Source: Sulfurospirillum arsenophilum NBRC 109478
GTDB taxonomy: Bacteria > Campylobacterota > Campylobacteria > Campylobacterales > Sulfurospirillaceae
Direction: 5' to 3'
NCBI RefSeq assembly: GCF_000813345.1
Contig: NZ_BBQF01000002.1
Coordinates: forward strand, 434,001 to 498,000
Length of the DNA stretch: 64,000 nt
Shown: positions 34,784-44,223 of the stretch, piece by piece
Numbering within the stretch: the first letter of the stretch is position 1
How the letters are laid out: the number at the start of each line of letters is the position of its first letter
Position numbers and translations under genes: made by a program
The notes under the pieces: model-generated
Seen by the model: only the letters and a program-made list of their open reading frames with translations
Told to the model about the DNA's origin: nothing
Database searches by the model: none

Positions 34784-37361
34784 TCTCAGGCGCTCTGAGT
34801 AGCGCTTCTAAATCGGTGACATTCAAGGGTTTACTAAAGTAGTACCCTTGAGCTTCATCGCATCCATTTTCTTTTAAAAAGTCTAACTGCCCTTTGGTTT
34901 CAACACCCTCAGCAATGGTCTTAAGTCCCAAACTTTTACCCAATGCAATAATCGTTTTAACAATCGCGCGATCTTCTGGATCAACGTCAATGTCGCGAAT
35001 AAAGCTCTGATCAATTTTAAGCTTATAGACTTTAAAACGTTTCAAATAACTAAGTGACGAATACCCTGTACCAAAATCATCAATGGAGAGACGTATTCCT
35101 TTTGCAGAGAGCTCATTCATCGTCTCTATCGCATGAATAGGATTTTGTGCTGCGGCACTTTCGGTCAATTCAATCTCCAAAAACCATGGTGGAAGCTTAA
35201 CTTCATCGATGATGGTACTGACCAGTTGTGAGAGATGTGCATGGTGAAACTGAACAGCTGAGAGGTTGACTGCGACACTTATGGCTGGAAAGCCCATGTC
35301 GATCCACGCCTTCATTTGCTTCGCGGCAGTGCGCATTACCCATTCACCAATCAACAGTATCTGTCCACTCTCCTCTGCAATAGGAATAAATTCTACAGGA
35401 GAGATCATACCAAGCTCTGGATGATGCCAGCGAAGTAACGCCTCAACTCCCACAATTTTACCATCGCTCAATGAGATTTGAGGCTGATAATGAAGAGTGA
35501 GTTCGCCTCTTATATGCGCATAACGAAGTGCATTTTCAAGACCTAAGATACGAGCAGACCTGCTTTGAATCTCAGAGGTAAAGAAACGATAATTATTTCT
35601 ACCATTTTGTTTTGCCAAATACATCGCAGCATCGGCACATTTAAAGAGTGTATCGATATCTTTGCCATCATCGGGATAAAGCGCTATACCAATGGAAGCG
35701 GTAATAATCAGTTCATTATTTTCTAGCTTAATAGGCTGTTCAATCGCTTGCAGAAGCCTTTTTGCCATATGCGCGGCATCATCCACGCTCACCCCTGGTA
35801 ACACAACGATAAATTCATCGCCACCTTGGCGAGAGAGTGTATCGACTTGACGAAGCAGTGGTTTAAGTCGTTTGGAAACTTTCACCAAAAGATCATCACC
35901 TATGGCATGCCCTAGTGTGTCATTGATATTTTTAAAGTGGTCAAAGTCAATAAACAGTACCGCCAACTGTTCATTTTGGCGCTGAACGATGCTGAGATCA
36001 TGCTCTACGCGAAGACGAAGTTGGAGTTTATTAGGAAGTGCCGTAAGCGGGTCAAAGTATTCTAGTTTTTGAATTTTTTCTTCATTTTCCTTACGTGCGG
36101 TGATGTCACGAGCAATACCAAGAACACCTAATAACTCTTTTTCTAGGCCATAAACAGGTGTTTTAATGGTTTCAAAAATCCCGTTATACCCATCTTCTTT
36201 AAAACTCAGTTCTTCTTCATTTCGTGTTGGAGCTTCTGCTTCCATCGCAATAATATCATGCGTTCTAAAAAAATTTGCAAGTTGAAACTCTACAAAATCA
36301 TAATCGCTTTTACCTACAATATCTTTCTCTTTTGCACCAAAAAAACGCTCAAATGCTTTATTGCAAAAGAGATAAATACCATTAGGGTCTTTCAGCCAAA
36401 TAAGATCGGGAATGGCATCTAAAAGAACTTCAAATTGACGCTCTAATATGTTTTTTTCGCCTGTCGTTTGAATCACTTTGGATTCAAGTGCAATTTTAAT
36501 AATTTTAAGCTCAATTAACAGCTTTGCCATATACGCTAACATTAAGGCAAAGACCAATGCACCAAGCTCCAGCAGCATAAAGGCCATAGGGTTACCCCAC
36601 CCTTTTGTAGGTGCTAATGTAATCGTCCATGTATTATTAGGGACTTCAAATGTATACGAAATGGGGTCGATCAACTGTGTATGCGCGGACTTAAAGATGA
36701 TCTGTTTCTCGGACGTATCAGGATGTTTACGCCACATCTCATACGAAAGCCCTTCCGCTTCAAGCTGTACATTTTTAGCCGTATCAAAAATCTCAGAAAT
36801 GCGAATAACGGCTACTGCAAACCCAAAAAAATTCTCTTTTTTAGCTCTATCTTCAAAAATAGGCAAACGACCGAGTAAACCAATGCCGCCTTGAACCAAT
36901 TCAAGGGGACCTGCTAGGGTTAGATTACCGCTTTCTCGTGCTAAAAAGGACTCTTTACTTTGATTTTTTGCTTCAAAGAGATTAAGGCCAAGCGCTTTTT
37001 CATTGCCAGCAAGAGGTGCTACTTGCTCAACGATACCACGAGGAGCAATCGCAAGTTCAATGACACCCGGATAGGAGGGTAAAATTTCCGTTACAATTTC
37101 TTCAAAATTGCGGATAAATTCACCATTATTTTGTTTCAATAAAGCTTCAAGGGTATAGGTAGACGAGAGTGCTCGCTCAAGGTTAAATTTGATGTCATAA
37201 CTATAATTTGCAGCAATAGTATAAACTCTTGCACGCTCTTTTTCAGATTCAAGCGTGTGGAAATTAAAAACGGTTAAAGAAAGCAGTGAAAAGGAGAGTG
37301 CAAAAACAATGACTAAGATAGTTTTAGGATTGCGTAGTTGAAGTAAAATAGATTTATTCAC
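34749..37361 (-). CDS. CHASE-PAS-GGDEF-EAL membrane protein (cyclic di-GMP turnover)
   Basis: An 870-residue inner-membrane protein. A helix at about 12-30 and another at about 258-282 bracket a periplasmic CHASE-type sensor. A PAS domain follows (about 305-425, LLDAIPDLIWLKDPNGIYLF). The GGDEF domain (about 435-600) has an intact RQGGDEFIVV, and the EAL domain (about 615-860) has VGVEALLRWHHPE, VNLSAVQFH, LEIELTES, IDDFGTGYSSLSYL, KIDQSFIRDI and AEGVET. Both catalytic sites look complete, so it could make and degrade c-di-GMP. It follows the BaiN-like gene by 33 bp and may be the last gene of that transcript. Confidence 0.92.
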   Translation of the reverse strand: MNKSILLQLRNPKTILVIVFALSFSLLSLTVFNFHTLESEKERARVYTIAANYSYDIKFNLERALSSTYTLEALLKQNNGEFIRNFEEIVTEILPSYPGVIELAIAPRGIVEQVAPLAGNEKALGLNLFEAKNQSKESFLARESGNLTLAGPLELVQGGIGLLGRLPIFEDRAKKENFFGFAVAVIRISEIFDTAKNVQLEAEGLSYEMWRKHPDTSEKQIIFKSAHTQLIDPISYTFEVPNNTWTITLAPTKGWGNPMAFMLLELGALVFALMLAYMAKLLIELKIIKIALESKVIQTTGEKNILERQFEVLLDAIPDLIWLKDPNGIYLFCNKAFERFFGAKEKDIVGKSDYDFVEFQLANFFRTHDIIAMEAEAPTRNEEELSFKEDGYNGIFETIKTPVYGLEKELLGVLGIARDITARKENEEKIQKLEYFDPLTALPNKLQLRLRVEHDLSIVQRQNEQLAVLFIDFDHFKNINDTLGHAIGDDLLVKVSKRLKPLLRQVDTLSRQGGDEFIVVLPGVSVDDAAHMAKRLLQAIEQPIKLENNELIITASIGIALYPDDGKDIDTLFKCADAAMYLAKQNGRNNYRFFTSEIQSRSARILGLENALRYAHIRGELTLHYQPQISLSDGKIVGVEALLRWHHPELGMISPVEFIPIAEESGQILLIGEWVMRTAAKQMKAWIDMGFPAISVAVNLSAVQFHHAHLSQLVSTIIDEVKLPPWFLEIELTESAAAQNPIHAIETMNELSAKGIRLSIDDFGTGYSSLSYLKRFKVYKLKIDQSFIRDIDVDPEDRAIVKTIIALGKSLGLKTIAEGVETKGQLDFLKENGCDEAQGYYFSKPLNVTDLEALLRAPEIIVQKNSSSLQ

Positions 37362-37394
37362 GCTACACCCTCTTTTTAAGATACTTCTATTGTA

Positions 37395-38537
37395 TCAAAA
37401 AATTGCTTTGGCAAGAAGGGAAGCCGATGCAAACGCCCACTGGAAGTTAAACCCGCCAAGCTCTCCTGTCACATCCAGCACTTCACCAATAAAATAAAGA
37501 TCTTTGCATTTTGTGCTCTCAAAACTAAGAGGATTGATTTCATCTGTACAAACCCCTCCCCTTGTCACTTCAGCTTTGGTGTAACCAAAATTGCCCGCAG
37601 GTGCAAATGTATAGGCTTTAAGCGAACACAATGTTTCTCGCTCTTGAGCAGTAAGTTTAGAGAGCACTTTATCTTCCATACCACCTGCATCCAAAAATGC
37701 TTTAATCAAACGTCTAGGAAGCCCCAGTGCGGTGATAATCTGTTTTTTACTCTGCTGTTTAAAAAGAGTATCCATGTTCTTAATATGCGGAAGAAAATCA
37801 ATCGTGATGTTACCTTTTTTCCAGTAGAGCGAACCACTCAGCACAACAGGACCACTAATGCCTTTGTGCGCAAAAAGAAGGTTTTCGCTAAAGCTTTTTC
37901 CCTCTACATGTAATGTGACAGGAAGTGCTATGCCACTCAGCTCCTTCATCCAAAACTGCTCTTTTTGAAGCGTTAAACCAACCAGTGCAGGTGAAGGACT
38001 CACGATGGTGTGCCCAAAATGCTCTGCAATTTTATAGCCTATATCACTCGCCCCAATGCTAGCATAACTAAGACCTCCACTGGCAACAACCACTTTTCTA
38101 GCATAGATTTCGCCTTTGTCTGTTTGAATAACAAAGTGCTCATTTTTCTTTACATGTAAAACTTTTGTTGAGAGATAAAAGGTGCAGTAAGATGTGAGTC
38201 GCCCAAAGATAGAAACCAACTCTTTAGCACTGTTGGCACAAAAAATCTGCCCGTGAGAGCGTTCCTCAAGGCTAAGTCGGTGTTTTTTAACAAAAGAAAG
38301 GGTTGCAGAAGCATCAAAAGAAGAGAGCACCGGTGCTATAAAAGAGGCATCACCCAGATAATTCTCTGAAGTTGCAAAACGGTTGGTGAGATTGCATTTT
38401 CCACCACCCGAGATAAGCAGTTTTGCACCTATTTTAGGGTTGGTATCAACAAGCGCTACATCGTGCCCTTCAAGATGACTTGCCGCCATCAGAGCGCTTG
38501 CACCCGCGCCAATGAAGAGAATATCGTGGATTTTCAC
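37395..38537 (-). CDS. BaiN/HI0933-family flavoprotein (NAD(P)/FAD-dependent oxidoreductase)
   Basis: A 380-residue flavoprotein. The N-terminal dinucleotide fold is IHDILFIGAGASALMAA, followed by GAKLLISGGGKCNLTNR, a signature of this family, and VVASGGLSYASIGASDIGY. The C-terminal end GELGGFNFQWAFASASLLAKAI is the FAD-binding closing block. Biochemical roles in the family vary and are poorly known. The start overlaps the trmL stop by four bases. Confidence 0.88.
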   Translation of the reverse strand: MKIHDILFIGAGASALMAASHLEGHDVALVDTNPKIGAKLLISGGGKCNLTNRFATSENYLGDASFIAPVLSSFDASATLSFVKKHRLSLEERSHGQIFCANSAKELVSIFGRLTSYCTFYLSTKVLHVKKNEHFVIQTDKGEIYARKVVVASGGLSYASIGASDIGYKIAEHFGHTIVSPSPALVGLTLQKEQFWMKELSGIALPVTLHVEGKSFSENLLFAHKGISGPVVLSGSLYWKKGNITIDFLPHIKNMDTLFKQQSKKQIITALGLPRRLIKAFLDAGGMEDKVLSKLTAQERETLCSLKAYTFAPAGNFGYTKAEVTRGGVCTDEINPLSFESTKCKDLYFIGEVLDVTGELGGFNFQWAFASASLLAKAIF

Positions 38538-39004
38538 GCTTGTTCAAAACTCTCAAAATTTTGACGAATCGCATCGTAGAGAATAATACCAGCAGAAGTG
38601 GCTTGGTTCAAGCTTCTGCCAAGTTTGCCCATAGGAATGGTAATCGCATTTTCCCATTTGAGTTGCATAAGCTCCATCGGAAGCCCTGTGGATTCACCAC
38701 CGAAAAAGAGAAAATCACCTGGTTTAAATGAGGCTTCAAAATAGGTCTTTTTCGTTTTGGTTGTGGCAAAAAAGAAATGATCTACTTTGTCTTTATGCGC
38801 CTCTAAAAAAGCGTCTAAATTTTCCCAAACTGTAACGTCCAATAAATGCCAATAATCAAGCCCTGCACGCTTAACAGTCTTATCGCTTATCTCAAACATC
38901 GTGGGTTTGATGATGTGCAGTTTACAGTCAGCATTGACGCACATGCGCCCAATGCTACCTGTATTTTGAGGGATTTGAGGGTGAACTAAAACGATGTTAA
39001 ACAT
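38534..39004 (-). CDS. trmL: tRNA (cytidine(34)-2'-O)-methyltransferase TrmL
   Basis: A 156-residue SPOUT methyltransferase modifying the wobble base of leucine tRNAs. It starts MFNIVLVHPQIPQNTGSIGR and has LFFGGESTGLP and IPMGKLGRSLNQATSAGIILY, the knotted SAM-binding motifs. Length and motifs match TrmL (YibK) rather than longer SpoU enzymes. It overlaps the downstream flavoprotein gene by four bases. Confidence 0.93.
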   Translation of the reverse strand: MFNIVLVHPQIPQNTGSIGRMCVNADCKLHIIKPTMFEISDKTVKRAGLDYWHLLDVTVWENLDAFLEAHKDKVDHFFFATTKTKKTYFEASFKPGDFLFFGGESTGLPMELMQLKWENAITIPMGKLGRSLNQATSAGIILYDAIRQNFESFEQA

Positions 39005-39087
39005 AAAATAATCTCCAAATTAACAAAACTGACCACGATCTTCTTTCTGCCACGCATGTGGCTAGCTTTAGTGCCTAGTGCAACGTA

Positions 39088-39112
39088 GCTTTTCGGGCTT
39101 TGCCCAAAAAGC
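39088..39112 (-). terminator. Hairpin downstream of purU
   Basis: GCTTTT-C-GGGC and GCCC-A-AAAAGC pair around a TTT loop, just past the purU stop at 39121. It likely ends the leuD-to-purU transcript. Confidence 0.6.
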
Positions 39113-39120
39113 GTGTAGGA

Positions 39121-39963
39121 TTAAAATATGATCGTTTTGTTGTCATGAACAAAAATGCGCTCTTCAAAAACCAAATCAAGCGCATTTGAAAGGACATTTT
39201 TCTCGACATTTCTGCCTGCACGTTGCATATCTTTCCATGTCATTTCGTGATTGATGTGAATGACATCTTGCGCGATGATCGGACCTTCATCAAGATTGTT
39301 ATTGACAAAATGTGCAGTGGCTCCAATGATTTTAACACCACGAGAGAACGCTTGTTTGTAAGGGTTTGCTCCAATAAATGCAGGTAAGAACGAATGATGA
39401 ATGTTGATCATTTTCTCTTCATAATGACCTACAAATTCGCTCGATAAAATACGCATGTATTTGGCTAAAACGATGTAGTCCACAGTATAAGCACTTAAAA
39501 CTTCCAACACTTTTGCTTCGTGTTCTGCTCTGTTTAACCCTTCATGGCTCACGCAGTGGAAAGGAATGTTAAACTTATCGCTTAAACTTTTTAAATCTTC
39601 GTAATTTGAAACGATCGCTAAGATGTTTGCATTCAGATCATCGCTATCGTGTTTGAGTAAAATATCACCCAAGCAGTGTGTCTCTTTCGTACCCATTAAA
39701 ATGATGTCTTTTTTGCGTGCTTCAGCCACATAAATATCTGAATTAGCAGGTAGCATCGCTTGGAGTGTGCCTTTAAATGCACTCATATCCATTTCACCAC
39801 TCAGTTCTGCTCGCATAAAGAATTTGCCATTGTCACGGTCAACAAACTCATCATTCTTAATGATGTTCAGCTGATATTTAAAGACAACATCCGCAATACG
39901 GTAGATCAAGCCCTTCTCATCCGAACAGTCAATTTTTAAAATATAATTTTTAGTTACTTCCAT
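39121..39963 (-). CDS. purU: Formyltetrahydrofolate deformylase PurU
   Basis: A 280-residue enzyme that hydrolyses 10-formyltetrahydrofolate to formate and tetrahydrofolate. It has an N-terminal ACT domain (LKIDCSDEKGLIYRIADVVF) and a C-terminal formyltransferase fold with YMRILSSEFV, INIHHSFLPAFIGANPY (catalytic His) and GATAHFVNNNLDEGPIIAQD (catalytic Asp). It lies three bases after the cca-type gene, the last gene of a six-gene run. The same neighbourhood is found in Campylobacter jejuni. Confidence 0.95.
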   Translation of the reverse strand: MEVTKNYILKIDCSDEKGLIYRIADVVFKYQLNIIKNDEFVDRDNGKFFMRAELSGEMDMSAFKGTLQAMLPANSDIYVAEARKKDIILMGTKETHCLGDILLKHDSDDLNANILAIVSNYEDLKSLSDKFNIPFHCVSHEGLNRAEHEAKVLEVLSAYTVDYIVLAKYMRILSSEFVGHYEEKMINIHHSFLPAFIGANPYKQAFSRGVKIIGATAHFVNNNLDEGPIIAQDVIHINHEMTWKDMQRAGRNVEKNVLSNALDLVFEERIFVHDNKTIIF

Positions 39964-39966
39964 TTT

Positions 39967-41091
39967 TCATGCCTCACACAGTTGTTTTATTTTTTCAATT
40001 CGTCTTCTTCGTAACTCTTCACCGATGTCACGCCCCGTAAAACCATCACGGATCACCTCTTGGACATTGACATTTCCGCTAAATATCTCATCCCAAATGC
40101 CAAGCGCGCACGCTCGCTCTTTAATGCCTTCACGGTAATTTCCAAGCCACAATTTGATAGGCATCTCTAAGCTTACATGTAAAAGCATTTTATCGCTTAT
40201 CTCCCCTTCAAAAAAAGGCTGATGCTTGAAGGTTTGCAGGTAATGATTGGGTGCATCAAGCATCCTAAACCATTGCAAAGGTTCTTGCTTTAATCTATTG
40301 GCTACGATATAAACAAAATAGTAAGGCTTAAGTGCCTCTTCAAAATTTTGCTTGTATCGTAGCAATTCACGTGCTATCTCAAAAAAGCGGTTTTCCACTT
40401 TACATGTAAAGCACTTTTCAAAGAGACCCAGAGTGTACATGTAAAATAATCCGTAGTGCAAATAAGAAGCTTTGAAAAGCTTTTCAAACTCCCATAAAAT
40501 GCGCGGTTTACTTAAATCAAGCAGTGAAATGCTTCGCATCACTTCCACACTTTTGGACTCTATTCTAAAGCCAAGGCGCGCGCTAAACTGCATGGCTCGA
40601 AGCACTCTTAGGCTATCTTCTCTAAAACTCTTTTCATCAATCATTTCAAGACTCTTGCGCTCAATCGCCTCTTTGCCACCCCAAAAATCAAGGAGTTCTC
40701 CATTGAAGATGTTTAGCATCATGGCATTAACGCTAAAATCACGACGCCTAGAAGCCTCTTTCTCATCTTGACACACGTGTACATCAAAAGCCGTATGTCC
40801 AACACCACTTTTGCGCTCAACACGAGGCAGTGAAAAGTCAATGTTTCCAAGTTTATACACAAAAAAACTTTTGCCAACCCCCACAGCACCAACGCTGTGC
40901 ATCAACGCTTCAAAAGCGACGGGTTCAATGTCATACACTTCAATGTCTAAATCATGCAAAGGCTCATCCAAACAGAGATCTCGCACACTTCCCCCAACCA
41001 AATAAGCTCTCTTGGTATGAGGTTTTAAAAAAGCGATTGCTTCTTCTATTTGGCTTTGAAAATGCGCAGGGAAAACGCAATTTAGTTTCAT
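39967..41091 (-). CDS. cca: CCA tRNA nucleotidyltransferase / poly(A) polymerase family protein
   Basis: A 374-residue class II nucleotidyltransferase. The head domain shows RAYLVGGSVRDLCLDEPLHDLDIEVYD (split here for length: VGGSVRDLCL then HDLDIEVYD) with the catalytic DxD, RRDFSVNAMMLNI, and REDSLRVLRAMQFSARLGF for tRNA/ATP binding. CCA addition is the expected role in the absence of another candidate here. The C-terminus continues past the conserved core as helical sequence. The start overlaps the ciaD-like stop by four bases. Confidence 0.9.
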   Translation of the reverse strand: MKLNCVFPAHFQSQIEEAIAFLKPHTKRAYLVGGSVRDLCLDEPLHDLDIEVYDIEPVAFEALMHSVGAVGVGKSFFVYKLGNIDFSLPRVERKSGVGHTAFDVHVCQDEKEASRRRDFSVNAMMLNIFNGELLDFWGGKEAIERKSLEMIDEKSFREDSLRVLRAMQFSARLGFRIESKSVEVMRSISLLDLSKPRILWEFEKLFKASYLHYGLFYMYTLGLFEKCFTCKVENRFFEIARELLRYKQNFEEALKPYYFVYIVANRLKQEPLQWFRMLDAPNHYLQTFKHQPFFEGEISDKMLLHVSLEMPIKLWLGNYREGIKERACALGIWDEIFSGNVNVQEVIRDGFTGRDIGEELRRRRIEKIKQLCEA

Positions 41092-41471
41092 TTTTTGGAC
41101 GTGTCCATATGCTCCAATTGCTCGTCAATCGTCGCTAAAAGGTATTCTAAAAAATTGAGTGTTAAATCGATCTTGGCTTCAATATTTTTATTATTAGGCG
41201 ATTGGAAACCTTCAAAAAGTACCAAAATACGCTCTCTTAGATTCATATAGAACTGTTTTTGACTATACTCATCTTCCACTTCTTCATGAGGCATAGCGTA
41301 TGCTTTGAACGTATTGATCTCTTCAGTAATTTCTAAAAGCGGTTCTGGTTCAAATGAAACTTCCTCAGATTCACGCTTGCGTGGTGGTTGAAGTATTTGT
41401 TGTTGCTCTTCCTTGGGTACTACCTCTTCAAGCTCTTTGAGCGTTGAGAGAATCATATCTTTTAATTCCAT
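41088..41471 (-). CDS. CiaD-like domain protein
   Basis: A 127-residue acidic protein: [17 protein letters not shown], a charged linker, then YSQKQFYMNLRERILVLFEGF and a helical end (LTLNFLEYLLATIDEQLEH). Its position directly before cca and purU equals that of Cj0788, the Campylobacter jejuni secreted invasion effector CiaD, and the C-terminal FY-N-RER-LVLFEG segment fits the CiaD-like family. In a free-living relative it is more likely a housekeeping or flagellum-related protein than a virulence factor. The ATG at 41471 overlaps the upstream TPR gene by ten bases. Confidence 0.65.
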   Translation of the reverse strand: MELKDMILSTLKELEEVVPKEEQQQILQPPRKRESEEVSFEPEPLLEITEEINTFKAYAMPHEEVEDEYSQKQFYMNLRERILVLFEGFQSPNNKNIEAKIDLTLNFLEYLLATIDEQLEHMDTSKK

Positions 41472-41710
41472 AGCTTTACCAACCACCTTTCAAATTCTAA
41501 AAATTCCACTTCTGAGTTCATATTTAAAAAAAACTTCTTCATCTCTTCGTCCACACCACGATACTTTTTACGAATCCCTGAAAGGCGTTTGATGGCAATT
41601 TTGGCATCTTTGTTATCAGGATTTTCACGCAGTAACTCTTTGTAAATCTCCAAAGCCTCATTTTTGAGGCCTTGAAGTTCGTAGATCGAAGCTAATGTAA
41701 GGGTCTTCAT
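41462..41710 (-). CDS. Small TPR-like protein
   Basis: An 82-residue protein with one recognisable tetratricopeptide-like repeat ([20 protein letters not shown], then [18 protein letters not shown]), followed by a charged segment and [13 protein letters not shown]. It overlaps leuB by four bases upstream and the ciaD-like gene downstream. It corresponds by position to Cj0787. Function unknown; probably a protein-interaction partner. Confidence 0.75.
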   Translation of the reverse strand: MKTLTLASIYELQGLKNEALEIYKELLRENPDNKDAKIAIKRLSGIRKKYRGVDEEMKKFFLNMNSEVEFLEFERWLVKLWN

Positions 41711-42780
41711 ATTTTAGCTACATAATCCGCAATAATTGAACCCATTTGTGTTGTTGAACACACCTCTTTGGCGCCAAAATCCGCTAAATCTTTCGTACGA
41801 TAACCATCTTTAAGTACTTGCTTAATCGCATTTTCAATACGATCCGCCGCTTTCGTCTCACCAAGAGCAAAACGAAGCATCATAGACGCACTTAAAACCG
41901 TCGCTAAAGGATTGGCAATGCCTTGACCTGCAATGTCAGGAGCGGAGCCGTGAATTGGCTCAAAAAGACCCACTTTGCCACCAATAGAAGCAGATGGTAA
42001 AAGACCGATAGAACCACTAATCATACTGGCTTCATCGCTTAAGATGTCACCAAAGATGTTACCGGTTAAAATAACGTCGAATTGACGAGGATTGCGTACT
42101 AATTGCATCGCTGCATTGTCAACGTACATGTGTGTCAGTTTGACTTCTGGGTACTCTTTAGCGATCTCATTAACCGTATCTCTCCAAAGTTGTGAAACTT
42201 CAAGAACATTGGCTTTATCGACAGAACAGACTTCTTTACGACGTTTCATCGCAGACTCAAACGCAACATGGGCAATACGCTCTATCTCAGGTTTGGTATA
42301 AACCATCGTGTTGTAGCCTTTAAAGCCATCATTGCCACGAGGTTCACCAAAGTAGATGCCACCTGTTAACTCACGAACCACGAAAAGGTCAACCCCTTTA
42401 AGTACTTCAGGTTTAAGGGTACTAGCATCCAAAAGCTCATCAAAAACAGAAGTTGGACGAAGATTTGCAAAAAGTCCTAACGATTTACGAAGTTTCAAAA
42501 GTCCTGATTCTGGGCGAAATTCACGGGGTAAGGTATCCCATTTTTGACCGCCAATAGCACCGAAAAGAACGGCATCTGCTTTTAGACAGCCTGCAATCGT
42601 CTCATCAGGAAGGGGTGTGCCTTTAAAATCATACGCCACGCCACCCATAAGGTAGTCTTCATAACGAAGCTCAAAATCCTCTTTCACACATACGCTGTCT
42701 AAAACTTTGATCGCTTCATCAATGATCTCAGGACCAATGCCATCGCCTCTAATAACCGCTATATTGTAGATTTTTTTCAT
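41707..42780 (-). CDS. leuB: 3-isopropylmalate dehydrogenase LeuB
   Basis: A 357-residue NAD-dependent beta-decarboxylating dehydrogenase of leucine synthesis. Clear blocks are [69 protein letters not shown] and [19 protein letters not shown]. It overlaps leuD by four bases upstream. leuA and leuC are not in this stretch. Confidence 0.97.
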   Translation of the reverse strand: MKKIYNIAVIRGDGIGPEIIDEAIKVLDSVCVKEDFELRYEDYLMGGVAYDFKGTPLPDETIAGCLKADAVLFGAIGGQKWDTLPREFRPESGLLKLRKSLGLFANLRPTSVFDELLDASTLKPEVLKGVDLFVVRELTGGIYFGEPRGNDGFKGYNTMVYTKPEIERIAHVAFESAMKRRKEVCSVDKANVLEVSQLWRDTVNEIAKEYPEVKLTHMYVDNAAMQLVRNPRQFDVILTGNIFGDILSDEASMISGSIGLLPSASIGGKVGLFEPIHGSAPDIAGQGIANPLATVLSASMMLRFALGETKAADRIENAIKQVLKDGYRTKDLADFGAKEVCSTTQMGSIIADYVAKI

Positions 42781-43265
42781 TTCTTCATCTCTTTTTGTGC
42801 GTAATTCATAAGTCCACCAGAAGAAAGTAATTCTTGCATGAAAGGAGGAATTGGAGTAAATTTATAGGTTGTTGCACCATTCTTAACTTCACCACTCTCC
42901 ATAGAAATAGCGATGGTATCGCCTTCTTTGATGGTATCGGTTTCAGCAAGCTCAAAAATCGGAAGTCCAGTGTTAAACGCATTTCGGTAAAAAATACGTG
43001 CAAAACTTTTTGCAACAACAGCACTCACACCCGCAGCTTTAAGCGCAATGGGAGCGTGTTCACGACTGCTACCACAGCCAAAATTTTCGCCAGCAACGAT
43101 GATGTCACCCGCTTTGACTTTGTTGACGAACTCTGGATCTGCATCTTCCATAACATGTTTAGCAAGCTCTTTAGGATCAGAAGTGTTCAAATACCTCGCC
43201 GCAATAATAAGATCGGTGTCGATGTTATCGCCAAAGTGCCATACTTTTCCGCTAATAGTACCCAT
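42777..43265 (-). CDS. leuD: 3-isopropylmalate dehydratase small subunit LeuD
   Basis: A 162-residue swivelling-domain subunit of isopropylmalate isomerase. It starts [20 protein letters not shown] and has [20 protein letters not shown], the signature substrate-binding loop. It is the short type (about 160-170 residues) typical of archaeal-like and epsilonproteobacterial LeuD. First gene of the leuD-leuB-TPR-ciaD-cca-purU run. Confidence 0.95.
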   Translation of the reverse strand: MGTISGKVWHFGDNIDTDLIIAARYLNTSDPKELAKHVMEDADPEFVNKVKAGDIIVAGENFGCGSSREHAPIALKAAGVSAVVAKSFARIFYRNAFNTGLPIFELAETDTIKEGDTIAISMESGEVKNGATTYKFTPIPPFMQELLSSGGLMNYAQKEMKK

Positions 43266-43332
43266 GATAATCCTTGGTGGTCTCTTGATTTGATTAAAAA
43301 TTTTATCTAAATGGGGTTGTGAAAAAGTTTAA

Positions 43333-44121
43333 TCACCCAACACTTTGAACAAAATAGCGTCCTTTTTCACACTTTACATGTAAAGGAAGATCAAAAACAT
43401 GCGAAAGGTGCTCATCATTTAAAAGCTCTTCTTTCTTACCTTGAGCATAAATATGTCCTTGTTTGATGAGTACGACTTGCGAAATTTCCTCAAAAATCTC
43501 TTCCAAATGATGTGTCACCAAAATGATGGTGCGCTGTGTTGCAATTTTACGTAACATCTCTATAAAATTGAGCTGTGCTTTGATGTCAAGTCCCACCGTT
43601 GGTTCATCGAGGATCATCGCCTTTGGATCATGCACCAAAGCTCTTGCAATAATACATTTGCGAATCTCACCTGTGGACATTTCAGAGATGAGTTTATCGC
43701 GCAGATGTGTGATCTCTAGGTAGTGTAAAACCTCTTCCACTTTCTTTACATGTAAAGGTGAAAATTCTTGGTGCTCGTAGATGTGAAAGCTACTAAAAAA
43801 GCCTGAAAGCACCACTTCGAAGCCTTTTAAAAAAGCCGCTCTTTGGGTAAATTCGTAATGCAAATCGTTGGTGATGATGCCCAACTGCTTTTTAAGCTCC
43901 CAAATATCCCACACCGTTTTGCCAAAGACCTCTTTGGTAGTCGCTTCATTAAAACGTGGATAAATATCATTGGAAAAAAGTTTCAGAAGTGTGGATTTTC
44001 CTGAGCCATTTGCGCCCAATATAACGGTATGTTGACCCTCTTTAATGCGTAAATTGATCTCATGCAAAACATTTTGTTCTTCATAAGCGACATTAACATG
44101 CTCAAAATGAATAATTTCCAT
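43333..44121 (-). CDS. ABC transporter ATP-binding protein without adjacent permease
   Basis: A 262-residue ATPase. Walker A is ILGANGSGKSTLLKLF, the signature is EMSTGEIRKCIIARALVH, Walker B is AMILDEPTVGLDIKAQ and the switch His is in ILVTHHLEEI. The ATG at 44121 follows AGGAG. No permease or binding protein lies nearby. The overall pattern resembles ModF- or YbbL-type single ATPases. Confidence 0.85.
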   Translation of the reverse strand: MEIIHFEHVNVAYEEQNVLHEINLRIKEGQHTVILGANGSGKSTLLKLFSNDIYPRFNEATTKEVFGKTVWDIWELKKQLGIITNDLHYEFTQRAAFLKGFEVVLSGFFSSFHIYEHQEFSPLHVKKVEEVLHYLEITHLRDKLISEMSTGEIRKCIIARALVHDPKAMILDEPTVGLDIKAQLNFIEMLRKIATQRTIILVTHHLEEIFEEISQVVLIKQGHIYAQGKKEELLNDEHLSHVFDLPLHVKCEKGRYFVQSVG

Positions 44122-44223
44122 AGTACAACTCCTCATACAATCTCACGATTATATCACATCATTATTCACAAAATTTAGTTAGAATGTGACATTTGTAAAC
44201 ATAAGTAAAGGTAATGCGTCCCG

